NCBI RefSeq assembly: GCF_017591425.1 | Contig: NW_024465885.1 | Span: forward strand, 33,798,501 to 33,862,500 | Reading direction: 5' to 3' | Source of the DNA: Ochotona curzoniae | Taxonomy: Eukaryota; Chordata; Mammalia; Lagomorpha; Ochotonidae | DNA: 64,000 nucleotides | Shown here: positions 10,311 through 22,927 of the stretch, piece by piece | Position numbering within the stretch: the stretch's first letter is position 1 | Layout of the letters: every line of letters begins with the position of its first letter | Notes under the pieces: model-generated | Database searches by the model: none | Told to the model about the DNA's origin: nothing | What the model saw: only the letters and a program-made list of their open reading frames with translations | Program-made: the position numbers and the translations under genes

Positions 10311-11394
10311 TATAGTATGAGAGAAACATCTTTGGATAATTCTACAGTAACGACACTTTAATGGTCACTCGTAAAACAGTACATTGGCTCCAAGAAATAT
10401 TTTACCAAGATGCATTTTAATTTGTTAAAAGAAAAAATGACTTTAAAAGTTGTCTTTAGCAATGCATTCTTGTAGAAGGTAATTCATGCATACATGTTAA
10501 ATTTAGATAATTTTTTTTGAAGAGAGGCATGGCTGAAAAAAAAAAAACTGACAACAACAGAGCTGTCTACTACCTTACAGATAGCTTTAACGTTTGAAAA
10601 TTTCCTTCTCAGGCTCTTAGATAACAATGTAGTGTGTGGCTTTGCTTCGTACATCTTTACAGGTAAACTGTTATGTGAATTACTTTTTTAAAGTTCAGAA
10701 ATAAGGAGGTTGTACTCAAATCTCTAAATTGGCCCATTTTTGCTCAGAGCAAAAGTGTCTGTCAGAAATCTGAAGGGGAATTTTACTAACTTTCTCAACA
10801 GAGGAAATCCTAATTGCTTAAAGCTTAGACATTAAACTTTGCTGTCTGATTTGTATTGACAAATTTGGTCTTGCTAGAAAAAAAAAAAAACTAAACCTAA
10901 ACTAAAAACCAGTTACATTAGTTAAATGATTATAAGAACATGTATGCCATTACTAAATGATAGAACTCATCCAATAAACAAATAAAAGTTTTTTTGTGTG
11001 TATGCATCATTGTGCCCTTTGCGTGTCTTACAACGTTATTTAAAAAATGTCTTTTCTTATTTTTTTCAGTCCAAGAAGATGTTTCAGTAGGTCATGAAAG
11101 GAAACTACACTGACCATTTCCTTTACTGTAATAATGATCATTTGAAGGTATTACTCATATATACTTTTTAGGAAGGGATGATAAAGTAGAAGATGGACAG
11201 CTTTTACAGTAATACTGATTGAGCACTGGAATACAGTGAACTTGGAAGGGCAAATGTGTGAGGACAAAAGGCATATTTGACAGTAACTGGAGAAAACTTG
11301 TGGTCTTGTGGTGAACATTAGCAATGAGAAAAAGATCCAAGGACCTCCTGGGATTTGGGATAAAATTTCGTATCTCGTCACTTAGTAGCCTTTA
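10311..11394. other. Unique AT-rich noncoding stretch
   Basis: Short A runs (about 10540 and 10880). No gene or identifiable repeat. Confidence 0.6.
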
Positions 11395-11550
11395 TTTGAA
11401 CTTACTAAATTATTTCCTTGCTTATAAAATCATGATGATAATGGAGCCTGACTCATGGAATTGATGTGAAAATTGAAAGGGAAGATTCTTGTGAATACAG
11501 TGCTGGCACAACCTATGTTCAGTAATGAGTAGCTGTTAAGATCATTATTA
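11395..11550 (+). mobile_element. MIR SINE, plus strand
   Basis: The order of motifs follows the 3' half of MIR: TTCCTTGCTTATAAAATCATGATGATAATGG (the 'cctcatctgtaaaatgggg' block), then the CTCATGGAATTGATGTGAAAATTG block, AGTGCTGGCACA and a GTAGCTGTTAAGATCATTATTAT end. MIR is an ancient tRNA-derived mammalian SINE. The copy is diverged, as expected for its age. Confidence 0.75.
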
Positions 11551-12360
11551 TTGCACTTACATATCCCCTAAATGTATATTAAACATTTCTATAGGACTAG
11601 AAATCGTTAGGCTAATAAAGAAAAAATAGTACACCTTTTCTTAAAGAAACTCATTTTAGCAATATCTTTATAGCTAATAAACTTTTTTCTCTGTGGGAAA
11701 AGAAATTCTAGTTTAAGTATTTTATTTGCACTGAATTAAGTGCAAACCTTATACGTAGTAGCACAGCAATTAGGGGATGAAAGCCTGGGTCTGGTATTTA
11801 TGCAACAAACATCACACGATGTAGTTTAAGATCTAGACAGAGCGTGAGGGATCGTATTTATTCATGAAATGTTGCAGTGGTATTCAATTTCCTCAACAAC
11901 ATTTGTTGAATATATTTTGAGGAAAAGTGGCAGAAAAACTGTGAAAAGCAATTGGGGTTAATGAGATTTATCTGACATTCCTTTTCTTTGATGTAGATTT
12001 TCTTTAACTTTCCTTTTTCCCCCTCTCACTATTATGATCATACTTCATGTTTACAGGGTTAAGATTGAGAGAGGACACACACACACACACTCGCAGACAA
12101 GGCTTCATGGAAGACCTATTGTTCATCCTCAGAAGGAGAGAAAAATGGAAGTGTGCCATAGCTTTAAAAATTTCTATGCTGACCTGAAAGCATAACATGT
12201 CAAAAGCTTCTCAAGCATAGAAATGAATGATAAAATCCTACTGCATATAAATTTCATCTAAAATTGAGAATAAATAGAAACCAAGAAGGATTCATTATGT
12301 CAAAGTCAAATTAGTTATTTGAAAAAGGTTGAATCAAGTAACTTTAAAGGAACCAAACTT
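11551..12360. other. Unique noncoding stretch with a short CA run
   Basis: Contains ACACACACACAC near 12077. No coding frame or interspersed repeat recognised. Confidence 0.6.
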
Positions 12361-12377
12361 TGTGCCTTGTACTTTTA

Positions 12378-12693
12378 TTTATTTATTTTTTTATTATGTT
12401 TTTATTGGAAAGCTGGATATACAGAGAGGAGATACAGAGAGGAAGATCTTCCATCCAATGATTCACTCCCCAAGTAAGCGCAATGGGCTGATGCTATGCC
12501 GCCAGGAGCCTCTTCTGGGTCTCCCACGTGGGTGCAGGGTCCACAAAGCTTTGGGGCATCCTCTGCTGCTTTCCGGGGCCACAGGCAGGGAGCTGGAAGG
12601 GAAGCGGGGCCGCCAGGATAGAACCAGCGCCCATATGGAATCCTGGGCGTGCAAGGCGAGGACTGAACCACTTGCGCCACCGCTCTGGGCCCA
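12378..12693 (-). mobile_element. CSINE, minus strand, young, 17 bp TSD
   Basis: TTTTTATTGGAAAGCTGG, ATACAGAGAGGAG, GAAGATCTTCC and a body ending at GCGCCACCGCTCTGGGCCC. The TSD TGTGCCTTGTACTTTTA is perfect over 17 bp (12361-12377 and 12694-12710). The 132-codon plus frame and 92- and 84-codon minus frames across it are SINE shadows. Confidence 0.97.
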
Positions 12694-12756
12694 TGTGCCT
12701 TGTACTTTTAGATCCAACGCTTTTTAATCAAAATTTTAAGACTCATTCTATTGTTC

Positions 12757-13098
12757 TAGTGTTGGCTACATGGCATAGCAAGTTAATCCTCTGCCCCTGA
12801 CACCCAGTATCCTATATGGGCACAGGTTCAAGTTCCAGTTGCTCCATTTCCAAACCAGCTCCCTGTTAATGATCAAGGAAAGCAGTAGAAGATGACTCCA
12901 AGCCCTTGCCACCCTGAACCAAAGTGGGTGGACTAGAAGAATCACTTGGTTCCTGAATTTGAATTGGCTTAGCTCTAAGCCGTGTGGCCATTTGATTAGT
13001 GAACCACTGGTGAAAGATCTCTCTTTCTCCTCTCTCTCAATCCTTCTCTCTGAAACTATGTCTTCCAAATGAAAATTTAAAAAAAAATCTTTAAAAAA
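12757..13098 (+). mobile_element. Old CSINE, plus strand
   Basis: GGCTACATGGCATAGCAAGTTAATCC head, TATCCTATATGGGCAC, GGAAAGCAGTAGAAG and GTGAACCACTGGTGAAAGATC blocks, a CT-rich stretch and a CTTCCAAATGAAAA tail. It lies only 47 bp downstream of the TSD of the young copy on the opposite strand. Diverged, so old. Confidence 0.9.
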
Positions 13099-16000
13099 TA
13101 TTCAGTTCTAAAATGAGTTACAATATTTGCCTTATAGTTATCTGAAAGTTAACTTTTTAATATTAACACAGAAGTTTGAAAAAAATCACAATAGCAGGAT
13201 CCTTAAAGTTCGCAAGAAGGAACTTGTCAGAGAACAAACAAAAATTAAAGAAATCATTGAAATATATTAAAAAGATGTAATCATCTGTGCAGTTACAAAT
13301 ACTGTTCTCGTTGGTTGAGATGATTTTAAATTTGAAATAGTTTAACACCTCATGATAATTTGAACATATTATGTGGAAAAGGGCAAAATTTTCAAATATT
13401 CCAGATTTCAGAGCTATACTTCTATTGTACAAACATTACAGAAATGCCCACTACATGTCTTGCACAAAGTCTGAGCCTATTAATTTCACGAGTGTCAGTT
13501 ACCCTTGTCTGGAAAGTTGCTAGCTCTTCCTCCAAATGCATCTTAATAGTTAAATAACTATCATTTATTATTAAACTGACCATAGCTCATAGCTGGACCT
13601 GGATCACAACTCACATCGTTAGGGTATTCCCCGGGGAATCATCTTTCCAACGTTTAATATAGACAATTTTGCATTTGTTGCTACTTTATCACAGTGTTTC
13701 TGTGGAGGTGCACCATATTTCACCTAAGCATGCTTCAAAGCGCAAAAGTTGTGTTGCTTGCAATTGGGACATGCTCAAGAGAAACTCTGTAGTGCTTTAT
13801 TGGAGAGAAAAGGTGAATGATCTCAACTATAAGGAAAGAAAAAGATTAAGCTGAGATTGCGAAAATGTGTCTGTAGTACAATAATAAGTTTTGAGCAAAG
13901 ACACAACTTCCATATATCTTTTCTAGCAATGAATTTTTATGTTTTTACCTTACTAGTATTGATTTGTTGCCTAATTCATGAATAAAACATTATCATAGAT
14001 ATATTGCATAGAGAAAGAAAATATAGAGAGAGGCACTAGCCATATTTTTAGGCTTCCCTAGAGGTTTTTGAATTGTGTCTCTGCAAAAAGAAGGTATACT
14101 ATAATTGAACAGAATACCTTATACTTCATCAGGGGCTGTCTAGTCCAGTTTTAGTCCTGTCCAGAATATCTGGATGGGCTGATTATGTATGTTTAGCTAA
14201 ATGAATGTACTGCTTGGGCCCTTGAGTATTCCCTTCCAAAAGAAAAAAAATCTGGCTTCCACACATAGTAATAGAGAGAAAGATTAATGTATATTATATA
14301 TATATGCTGATACTTATGTATTATATATATATACATATATATGATATATATATGTCAGCATTTGGTTTCCACATTCAAGTGTAGAAATCCTGGAACCCAC
14401 TTGCTTTATATGTATGCTTTGTGTGATTTTTCACTGTAATCATGCAAACATAAAAATTTCATCTTTAGTATGCTGGGGAGTTATATAATGGCTTTATAAT
14501 GAATCAATCCATTTTGTTTCACTAGTACTTCTCAAAGACATCACTAAAGATATGGCAAAATCTATTCAAACAGAAAAGAGAATCATACAAACTCAAGCTT
14601 ATCACATGGATATTGGAACACCTTTGTTTCATCAGCTAATCATTTCGATATTTGTGGAAGCAGCTGTACATTTAAATTACAAGATTTTTTTTGTCTGTTT
14701 TAATTCTTCAATGATCCATTTGTTTATTGGTTCAGTGTGAAACACAAAGGAAAGAGTCAACGTAAGAGTTTATTTTGAGACATTTTTATTCTTTTGTATT
14801 TTTGCGTTTGAGTTCTGGTTTGCATTTCTTAGTGTAAGCAACCAAAAAGAAATGTTCCATATTAATATGTGTTAAAGTGTTTTCAGATTTCTAGTGCTTT
14901 CATTAAAAAATATCTTTATTCATAATTTTCTAATAGTTGCCTAAGAACAACTTCACCTTTCATAAGCTTTTTCAGCCATCACGTTTGACTCATTTAAAAT
15001 CTGAAGTAAACTTCTTTTTATCATGTATATATCATTTGTATCAATTTATTTTTCTAATGGTATCAATTTCAAATGAGCATTTTTAAAAATTTCTTAAATC
15101 AAAATTCGACATTTGAAATGGAGAAATATGAAGACAGGAAGAGAGCCAGACCTGAGCCAAACCCAAGCCAGAAAGTCATCTTATTCTGTATCACTTTGCC
15201 CAGAAAAAAAGGTTATTTGAAGCCAAAATTTGAAGCTAAATGGATCAGATGCATAGGACATTATTGAGAAGGAATGCTAAAAGAAATACTGAAGCAGAAA
15301 TAGAATATTTCAGAAGTTCAGATGATGCAACTTTGGCTAGCATAACTTAAATCAAATTTATATTTTACTCTAGACTTTGTGGCTGCTAAGTTATATGCCA
15401 AGAGAATTTTATAATAGAAATCATGGTCTAAATGACCATACTATTCAGGGAACATTTTAATTAACATAAAGAACGATTTTATATTTAGAATATAATAGCC
15501 TACTGTGTATATTAATGTAGACCTTATCTTTTACATAACATTGCTTACAAGCCACATTTTATTGACAAGTTAAAAATTGTTTTGCACATTGCCCTCTTTG
15601 ACATTGATTAAGAAGTATTGTAATATCAAAAATAATGGCTCTCAGTGAGTAGCTTTGCCCTCTGAATATGTTAAGCAATGGATTTGTTTTTGACTGTCAC
15701 ACTGAACACGGATATTAAAGGTCTGCACATCTCTGTTGTGCAATGACCAAGGAAATTGCTAAGTATCCTACACACATAAGCATCAACACTCAACAGATAA
15801 TTGTCTGATCCAAATGTAATTGATAGTGCTGAGATAAGAAATTCTTCTCTAGAAAATGCAAAGCTTGAATGCGCCCATATATTTCTTCAGATATGAAAAT
15901 GTTCAGTTCTGTGCATTTAGTATCATTATGTTTAATTCTGTTAAATATGGCATTACATATATGAGCTAACCTAAAAATGTCAGGGTTTTGTTTGCATGTA

Positions 16001-16904
16001 CTTGAAATATATTTTTAAATGAGTGGCTATTACAATCAAATAATGATAGTAAATCTCCTCCAAGATTACTAAGTTTAAATGGATTTATTGTACACAATAT
16101 TTGCTTTAAATAGTAACATTTTTAATGCATTTTAACCTACCGTATCACTCATAACCAGTAAAATGATCACTCCAATTGTGAAAATGGTTGTCAATCATCA
16201 AATAATATTAATTTCAATTATAGTACAAAATGACTTGTAAATGAGGTGCTATTCTAAGTGCAGGAATATATCAGTGTCCATGTTCCTATATTTTTGCAAA
16301 CTAATCTCATTTTTTCATATTTCAAAAATCTAAAAAAAATCAGTTGATATGTGTTAAATTTTTGTCCCTTTTAATTGCTTCATAGTTACACAATTTTTTT
16401 TGTCATGGACAGTCATAGCTATCAAGATGTTATAATGAATGTTATAAGACATTGGAACATATGTGTGTGTGTATGTGTGTATACATATACATAGAGTGAC
16501 AGAGAGACAGATTTTTTGGGAAGCTGAAGATTTCTTAAACCTCTTTGCTTAGTTATTTTAATGTAAGGAACATGAGGTCAGATGAAGTGTAAGTAAAGAC
16601 ATAGAAGATATCAACATTCAGTGGAATTGGTTGATGGAGAATGCCCATAAATCATCCAAGCCATCCATTTCAACCAAAGATCATGATAGGCAATAGACAT
16701 ACAGCTAGAAAGGGTAGTACGGGATGGGAAATGTTCCTAAATCTACATTTGGGAAGCTTGAAACTTTGTGAATGTTAAGCACAATTATTTGTAACAGATA
16801 AGCTAGGCATAATAATAACCTGGTAGTCTGAAGAGGTCAGCAGTATCAATCTGCATTTCCTGCAACAATTTTGATAATGCTGTTTTCCAGTAGAGTTAGG
16901 GTAC
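13099..16904. other. Long unique AT-rich noncoding stretch
   Basis: Nearly 3.8 kb without a recognisable SINE or L1 body. The longest frames are under 90 codons and look random. It contains an AT-rich palindromic microsatellite at 14288-14361 and a GT/AT run near 16460-16495. Old diverged repeats cannot be ruled out. Confidence 0.6.
14288..14361. repeat. (TA)-rich microsatellite with inverted ends
   Basis: Runs of TATATATATA are bounded by ATGCTGA (14304-14310) and its inverted copy TCAGCAT (14355-14361), so the block could fold into an AT-rich hairpin. It resembles AT-rich palindromes prone to slippage. Confidence 0.8.
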
Positions 16905-17260
16905 ATATTTGGCATAGCATTTAGGACACTACTGGGGATGTCTGTGTCCCATGTTGGAGTTCTAGTTCTGAGTCTGTCTGTCTCAGCCTCCGTTTCCGAT
17001 TCTGGATCATGTTTATCTAAAACCCTGGTGGCAGCAGTGAGAGTTGAAACCACCGAGTCTCTGCCACCCAACTGGAAGACACGAATTGTGTTCTAGGCTC
17101 CTGGATGTTGCTGGTGTTTGAAAGTGAACCAGAAGATGAGCCTCTCTGTCACTTTCTCTCTCTCTTGATGAACTCTTTCTCTCTCTCTCTGACTATTGGT
17201 CTTGCTGTCTTGTTCTCTCTCTACCTTTCAAGCAAAATCTAAAAATTGGAAAGAAATTGA
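16905..17260 (+). mobile_element. Old CSINE, plus strand
   Basis: GGCATAGCATTTAGGACACTACTGG, GTGTCCCATGTTGGAGTTCTAGTTC, CTAGGCTCCTGG, and the AGTGAACCAGAAGATGAG block followed by a long CT-rich run and an AAGCAAAATCTAAAAA tail. The block order fits the C-element, but it is highly diverged and has insertions in the middle. Confidence 0.75.
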
Positions 17261-18449
17261 AAGATCATATAAATAGTAATTCTTTTCAAAATGTTCTTGA
17301 TTGTAAAACTGCAGTGCCAAGTCATCTCAAATCTGGAAGTAATTTGATTACTGGTTGTTTAAAAATTAAGACTGTCACAGATACTGAGCACTTCTTTTTT
17401 CTTTCTTTTTTAAGTTTTATTGCAACATAAGCAGAAAAAGAAAATAAAAGAAAAATTAGGGTATGTAGATTTTGATTTATTTTCCATTTTTCATCTGGAT
17501 AAACATTCATGGTCCTTTTCTTACTCGAACATTAGACCATGGCGAGTTCTCTCAGTCTACACTTTGACTGTTTGGCTTATCCTTTTAATGAGCAATTCAG
17601 TGGAAGGTAGAATTTATTTTTGAATCGTACAGTAATTTTTGAAACCTTTTTTAATTTTGAAATATGCATTATGACAAAATAGCAAAATAAGATGAGTGTT
17701 AGAACTGATTACATGCTTAAAACTAATATTTGGTTTGAAGCATAAGAGCATCCATTGTTTATTGTCTTCTGTTCTGCATTGCATTTCTACTTAACTATGT
17801 TGATATGCTTTTCGATAACCAGGATAATTTTAATTAGTGATTATGTCACAAGAATACTACATTTCAAAGTCATAATATGTATCATCAGATTCTTCTTCAA
17901 TTTAGGAAAATAGTCAAAACAAGAGTATAATATAACATATCATTTATGAAATGTGAGCATCAGTAATGCACATTGTCAATCCTTCATTACTTAATGATAA
18001 AGTGAAATATAATTCACACATTTCTCTGATTATTCAGAATTCATTTGGTAAAAGTTAAAAGATTTGCTTAAAGGGAGGCATATTTTGCTTTAGTGGAAAA
18101 ATGTTCAGAAGAACATATTTTATTTTATTTTTTCATTTTTACTTTATTAAAGTAATAAATGTTTTAGTATTTGTGATTGCATAGAGTTACTTCCATTTCA
18201 AAAGAAAATATCTGAATCTAATTGTTTTGTCTATGTAAAGGGAAATCATTACCCTCATGTAGATTGTTACAGGAAAAGAATGTCAATTTTAACTACAACA
18301 ATAAAATCACAAAGAATCACATGTGAGGACTTCAAAACCTTCATGGGAATTTAATAAAAGCTGTTTATTTTGATGTAAAAACTTTTGAAATCCAAGAATA
18401 AATACCTATGAGCATTTGGAGACCCTCTCAGGTGTGTTTTTATATCCCA
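17261..18449. other. Unique AT-rich noncoding stretch
   Basis: No frame above 67 codons and no recognised repeat. Confidence 0.6.
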
Positions 18450-18588
18450 CGTATTTATTTATTCAACATATATTAGGAATCTATTCAGTGTAACATGTTA
18501 GCAGGGATATAACATGCTTGTTCCTTTGGGACTCACTAAATAGAGAAGTTGCTGGAGGGACACAGTAAATACCTAATGATCAAAGCAC
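18450..18588 (-). mobile_element. L2 3' end fragment, minus strand
   Basis: TATTTATTTATTCAACATATATTAGGAATCTATTC followed by AGCAGGGATATAACATGCTTGTTCC corresponds to the inverted 3' end of L2 (the 'attcaacaaatatttattgagc' and 'ggggatacaa' blocks). Short and diverged. Confidence 0.5.
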
Positions 18589-18589
18589 T

Positions 18590-18642
18590 AAATAGAAACA
18601 TAGAAAGAAAAATAGAAAAAATAGAAAGAAAAATAGAAAGAA
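18590..18642. repeat. A-rich AATAGAAAGAAA repeat
   Basis: Imperfect tandem copies of AATAGAAAGAAA / AATAGAAAAA. Simple-sequence repeat. Confidence 0.8.
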
Positions 18643-19249
18643 GTGATTTATTTTTTGTAAACTTACAAGGAAAGTAGGACTCTGGAAGAGAAACTGACAT
18701 CACTGGGTTTTTAATTCAGTGAAAGCTAAAATTGAAATTTAGAAGTGTTTTGTTCTGTTTTCACAGCCACTGAAAGCTATTTTGCAGCTTCCATAGTATT
18801 TAAATTGATGTGATTGTGCTTTGACATATTTCACCCCGTGAAAGTGACAGCTCTTTTGTTTTAGTGGGTGAATGTAACATAGATCTATCAGTTAAGAACA
18901 CATTTCCAAAGGCCTTTGACAGCTTATGGCTTACCTGGTGTAATCCTGATCTTGCCATATTATTAAAATGTTTCCTAAGTTAAAACTACTTAGAAAGTTT
19001 CTTGCTTATTTGTTCTCTGTATTCTTATGGAAGACTTCGAAATTTATGTGATGTCATAAAATAAAATAAATGTGTTGCCTTTTTATACTTTGGTTTCTGT
19101 CCCTTCAAAATTTTTGTGTTGAGGTGCTAGCACCAAGTTCCTCAAATATCACCTGGTTTGGAAACATAGTCGTGTCAGGTACAATCTGGTTAAAATTATG
19201 TCACCACAGTGGATGCTAAAACAATGTCATTTTAAGATTATTCATATAT
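18643..19249. other. Unique noncoding stretch
   Basis: AT-rich; nothing recognised. Confidence 0.55.
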
Positions 19250-19425
19250 CGCCAAACAAAGTAGCCTAGTGGCTAAAGTCCTCACCTCACTTGCGCCAGC
19301 ATCCTATGGGGCACTGGTTCTGGTCCCAGCAGCCCCGCTTCCCACCAACTCCCTGCTTATGGTCTGGGAAAGCAGTACAACATGGCCCAAAGCCTTGGGA
19401 CCCTGAACCCAAGCAAGAGACTCCT
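19250..19425 (+). mobile_element. CSINE, plus strand, 3'-truncated
   Basis: AGTAGCCTAGTGGCTAAAGTCCTC head, CCAGCATCCTATGGGGCAC, GGGAAAGCAG and TGGGACCCTGAACCC blocks. The match ends at GAGACTCCTAAATG, so the 3' third and tail are absent. Confidence 0.85.
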
Positions 19426-19452
19426 AAATGTCTATAACAGAGTAATTATCTT

Positions 19453-19718
19453 CTTTTTGTTTTTTAAGATCTATTTCTTTTTCTTGCAAAGGCAGATTTA
19501 CAGATTTACAGAGAGAACATTCTGTCCGCTGGGTCACTCCCCAAGTGGCCATAACAGAAGCCAGGCAGGCTTTGGGTCATCATCTACTGCTTTCCCAAAT
19601 CACACACAGGTAGCTGGATGGGAAGTGAGGAATGCCAGGACACAAACCTGCTCCCAATGTGGGATCCTGGCACATGTAAGGTGAGGATTTTAGACACTAG
19701 GATACTGTGCTGGGCCTA
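19453..19718 (-). mobile_element. CSINE, minus strand
   Basis: TTTTTTAAGATCTATTTC, CAAAGGCAGATTTACAG, CTGGGTCACTCCCCAAGTGG, GCTTTCCCAAATCACAC, ATGTGGGATCCTGGC and an inverted head ending GATACTGTGCTGGGCC. An internal piece around the AAGCCAGG block is deleted. Confidence 0.88.
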
Positions 19719-19747
19719 CATGTAGACATCTTAATAGAAACTTAATC

Positions 19748-19800
19748 TGAGCCCATCACGATGGCTCAGTGGCTAAATCTTCGCCTTGCATGTGCCAGGA
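19748..19800 (+). mobile_element. CSINE head fragment, plus strand
   Basis: GAGCCCATCACGATGGCTCAGTGGCTAAATCTTCGCC resembles the tRNA-like head with an A-box-like TGGCTCAGTGGC. Only about 50 bp is recognisable. Confidence 0.6.
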
Positions 19801-21374
19801 AAAAGAATATAGATAATAATATGGATTTTGGCTTGAGAGTTCCAAATCTTCGTAATGCTTTATGCAAAGACACAGCGATTCAGTGAAATAATGCAGAATA
19901 TTTATTCCTGTGAAATAAACATCATTCTTATTGAAGCATTATTCTCATTTTCATGTCAATTTAAATGTATCATTTCCTCTGAAATATCTATATGTTTAAA
20001 AATTACATGCACTTCTTAGTAAAATTTGATCAGATTTATGTAATATTTGAACTGATAAATGCCAAAGGTTTTTAATAAGCTGTTTATGTAGATAAATAAT
20101 TGACAATTTATAATCTGTGTCCATATATCTTAATTGGATGCACATTCTTAATCACAAATGAGCAATATATATTTCTATATAGAGAGATATATATGTCAAT
20201 ATTTTTAGTAGTTTCAGACTGCAACATGCTATAGTTATATTCCAGTCCTTTCAAAAATCTAAAAACAAATAAGTACTTTCAATGAATGTCACAGTGATTT
20301 AGTATTTTGATCAAAGTACTGATAAAACTGAGTTAAAACAACTTACTGTTGAGAGAATATTAAACATGCATAATAATTTTTGCTTTCATTCTGTATGTTC
20401 ATTATGAATATACATTACAATTTTAACATTTAAAAAACGGCTCAAAAACCATTTGAATCTTTCTTGCAGAGTTAAATAAAGGACGGAAGAATAGAAAGCC
20501 AACAATCAAATCACATATTTTAGAAAATTAATTTTACAATTCTACTTTATATTCATAATAAATTGCTTTTTACTCTGACACTATCGGTAGTCTGGCAGAT
20601 GATTGGGAATTGGTTATTTTTGAGCTGATAGTGTCCAATAACGTTAATAGTGATAGCATAAAATAAATTGTTTGAAGTGAATGCCCTAAAAATAAATACA
20701 TTTTATGGAAGACAACAGATTCATCATCATGGATACCATATAAAGGGTAGTTCACCCCAGGTGTTGTTTTTACATATGCTAATAATTAGTAACAAATTAG
20801 CTTAAAGACCAATTCCAGGAGTCTGACAAGGATATTCTAATAGAGATTACATTCAAAGACTAAAATCTGCTTGCAAATCAGGCACTTATTGACTTGATGA
20901 GGCTGTGCAAAATTCATCAGCAAAAGATGAATCTTTGTTAACACTCAGAATCCATAGAAAACCCATAGAAATTGCATAGATAATATCCCCTGAGAAAATG
21001 TTGTCCTTGTGTCCCTAATTTGAAATTCACTCACTGATCATAGGGATACTAAAACAAGGACACTTCCCACTCGGTAAATCTGCAGACAGGTCATAGCAGC
21101 ATCTGTTCTCCATATACCTAGTTAATGAGGTCATTTGGTACACATACCATGCACTGGGGAGTGCTTAATTTTTAGTAGGACCATTAATCTAGCTAAAAGT
21201 TAGCAAATTAAAATTACCTTTGAATTGAGATAGAATACTCCAGTTTCTAATTTGATCAAATTTATTGACATAAGCCCTTATGCAGAAATTATTCTGTAAT
21301 TAGCTAACAATAAATGTATTGGGCATAATAAACATTGTTATCAAAATAACCAAACATTTGTGTGACCTTGAAAA
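19801..21374. other. Unique AT-rich noncoding stretch
   Basis: About 1.6 kb with no frame above 61 codons and no recognised element. Confidence 0.6.
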
Positions 21375-21575
21375 AAGTCAGGATCTAGGAGCTTCATCTG
21401 GTTCTTTCATGGAAGGTCAAGAACCCAACCATCTGGGCCATATTTTGCTGCATTTCCCAGGCCATTAGCAAGGAGCTTCATTGAAAATGGAGTATCTCCC
21501 ACACAAACATAGACCATAGGGGATGCCAGTGTCACAGACAGAGGCTTTACACACTATGCCATAATGTCAGCACAA
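21375..21575 (-). mobile_element. Old CSINE fragment, minus strand
   Basis: CAGGATCTAGGAGCTTCATCTGG, TTTCCCAGGCCATTAGCAAGGAGC, CATAGGGGATGCCAGTG and ACACTATGCCATAATGTCAGC follow the order of an inverted C-element body and head. Diverged and without the tail. Confidence 0.75.
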
Positions 21576-21919
21576 CCCTCAACAGATTTAAACAATGAAT
21601 TTAGAATTGCTTAGAGACAGACATTTTTCAGTAATTTGAGTCTGCAAAAATTATGCTGGGCATTGATTTTAGGAATGACCTTTCATGCAGCCATTTTTAA
21701 TAAGATCTGTTCATGAGTAGAAATATATTAAAGATTTATGTACTCAAAAACGAAGGGGATAAAAACTGTTCTTGCATTGATGCAGAACAGATTTTATGAT
21801 GTTCTGAGTGTGAAATTTTTAGTATGGTTGTAGTTATTGCGTTGATGTTTCAGCAAATAATACTTTTGGTACTCTTATTAACAGCAACAATGCAGATTGC
21901 AATACTTAAAGTTGATATT

Positions 21920-22217
21920 TGGGTAGGCTTTGTGGCACAGTATATTAAATTACTGCGATGAAGTCTGGACTGCTTCCAAGCTGATTGTTCTAAGAATTAT
22001 CAGCTTGGAAAGCAGGTGCATAAGTACTAAGGCCCTTGCTACTTGTGTAGGAGTTCCAAATGGAGGGCCAGAATTCTGGCTTTCTGGCCCTGGCTATAAT
22101 GGGAGCTTGGGATGTGAAGCAGAAAATGGATGATTTTCCCTTTCTCTTTGTCTTCTTTGTTTCTCCTCCATCCCCTCCCTCTCTCTAGCTCTACTTATCA
22201 AAAAAAAAAAAAAAAAG
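21920..22217 (+). mobile_element. Old CSINE, plus strand, with A-rich tail
   Basis: A TTGTGGCACAGTATATTAAATTACTGC head, a GAAAGCAGGTGCATAAG block, the GGGAGCTTGGGATGTGAAGCAG block, a CT-rich stretch (22135-22195) and a 17-base A run. The order fits an old C-element with a rearranged middle. Confidence 0.65.
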
Positions 22218-22294
22218 AAAGAAAAAAAGAAATAAGTAACATTTAAGAACAGCTGATGTGTATCTTACCAAATGGGAAAAATAATATCACTTTT

Positions 22295-22627
22295 TTTAAA
22301 AGATTTATTTATTTATTAGAAACTCAGATATACAGAGAGGAGGAGAAACAGAGGAAGATCTTCCGTCCGATGATTCACTCCCCAATCCCCAGGTGAGCAC
22401 AATGGCCAATGCTATGCCGATCCAAAGCCAGGATCCAGGAAGTTCTTCCGGGTCTCCCACACGGGTGCAGGGTCCCAAAGCTTTAGGCCGTCCTTGACTG
22501 CTTTCCCAGGCCACAAGCAGGGAGCTGGATGGGAAATGGAGCAGCCGGGATCAGAACTGACGCCCATATGGGATCCCGGGTGCGTTCAAGGTGAGGACTT
22601 TAGCCGCTAGGCCACTGCGCCGGGCCC
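22295..22627 (-). mobile_element. CSINE, minus strand, full-length, perfect TSD
   Basis: TTAAAAGATTTATTTATTTATTAG, ATACAGAGAGGAGGAG, GAAGATCTTCCGTCCGATGATTCACTCCCC, ending in the inverted head GCCACTGCGCCGGGCCC. The TSD AATAATATCACTTTT is perfect (22280-22294 and 22628-22642). The head is the 'CTAGCGGCTAAA' type. Confidence 0.97.
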
Positions 22628-22927
22628 AATAATATCACTTTTAAAGATGTTTATTAATAAATAGAACTCAAGGGAAAGAAATAACATCAACCATACATAA
22701 TTGTGATGACAATGTAATGAAACAGCCCATGGACTAAGTTTTACCATTTTAATATTCAAATTTACATGTGGGAAAGCGTGTTATTTACTAACACCCTTTC
22801 TGAAATATGACATTATTGTTTCTGTTTTGAATAGTATCATGCATGATTTTAATATCAGGAATCACTTAAGTGAATTTATAGTAAAAGAATTACAAGTGAT
22901 AGAAAAACTATACATTTAGAATTATGA

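Noticed and set aside
9877..10361. Frames of 131 and 95 codons with proline/arginine-rich products
   Set aside because: They lie inside a young CSINE with a perfect TSD. The same product reappears at other SINE copies, so it is a by-product of the repeat.
12329..12800. 132-codon plus frame and overlapping minus frames
   Set aside because: They cover the CSINE at 12378-12693 and its 17 bp TSD.
16440..16520. CSINE fragment at AGAGTGACAGAGAGACAG
   Set aside because: Only about 20 bp of purine-rich similarity next to a GT/AT microsatellite.
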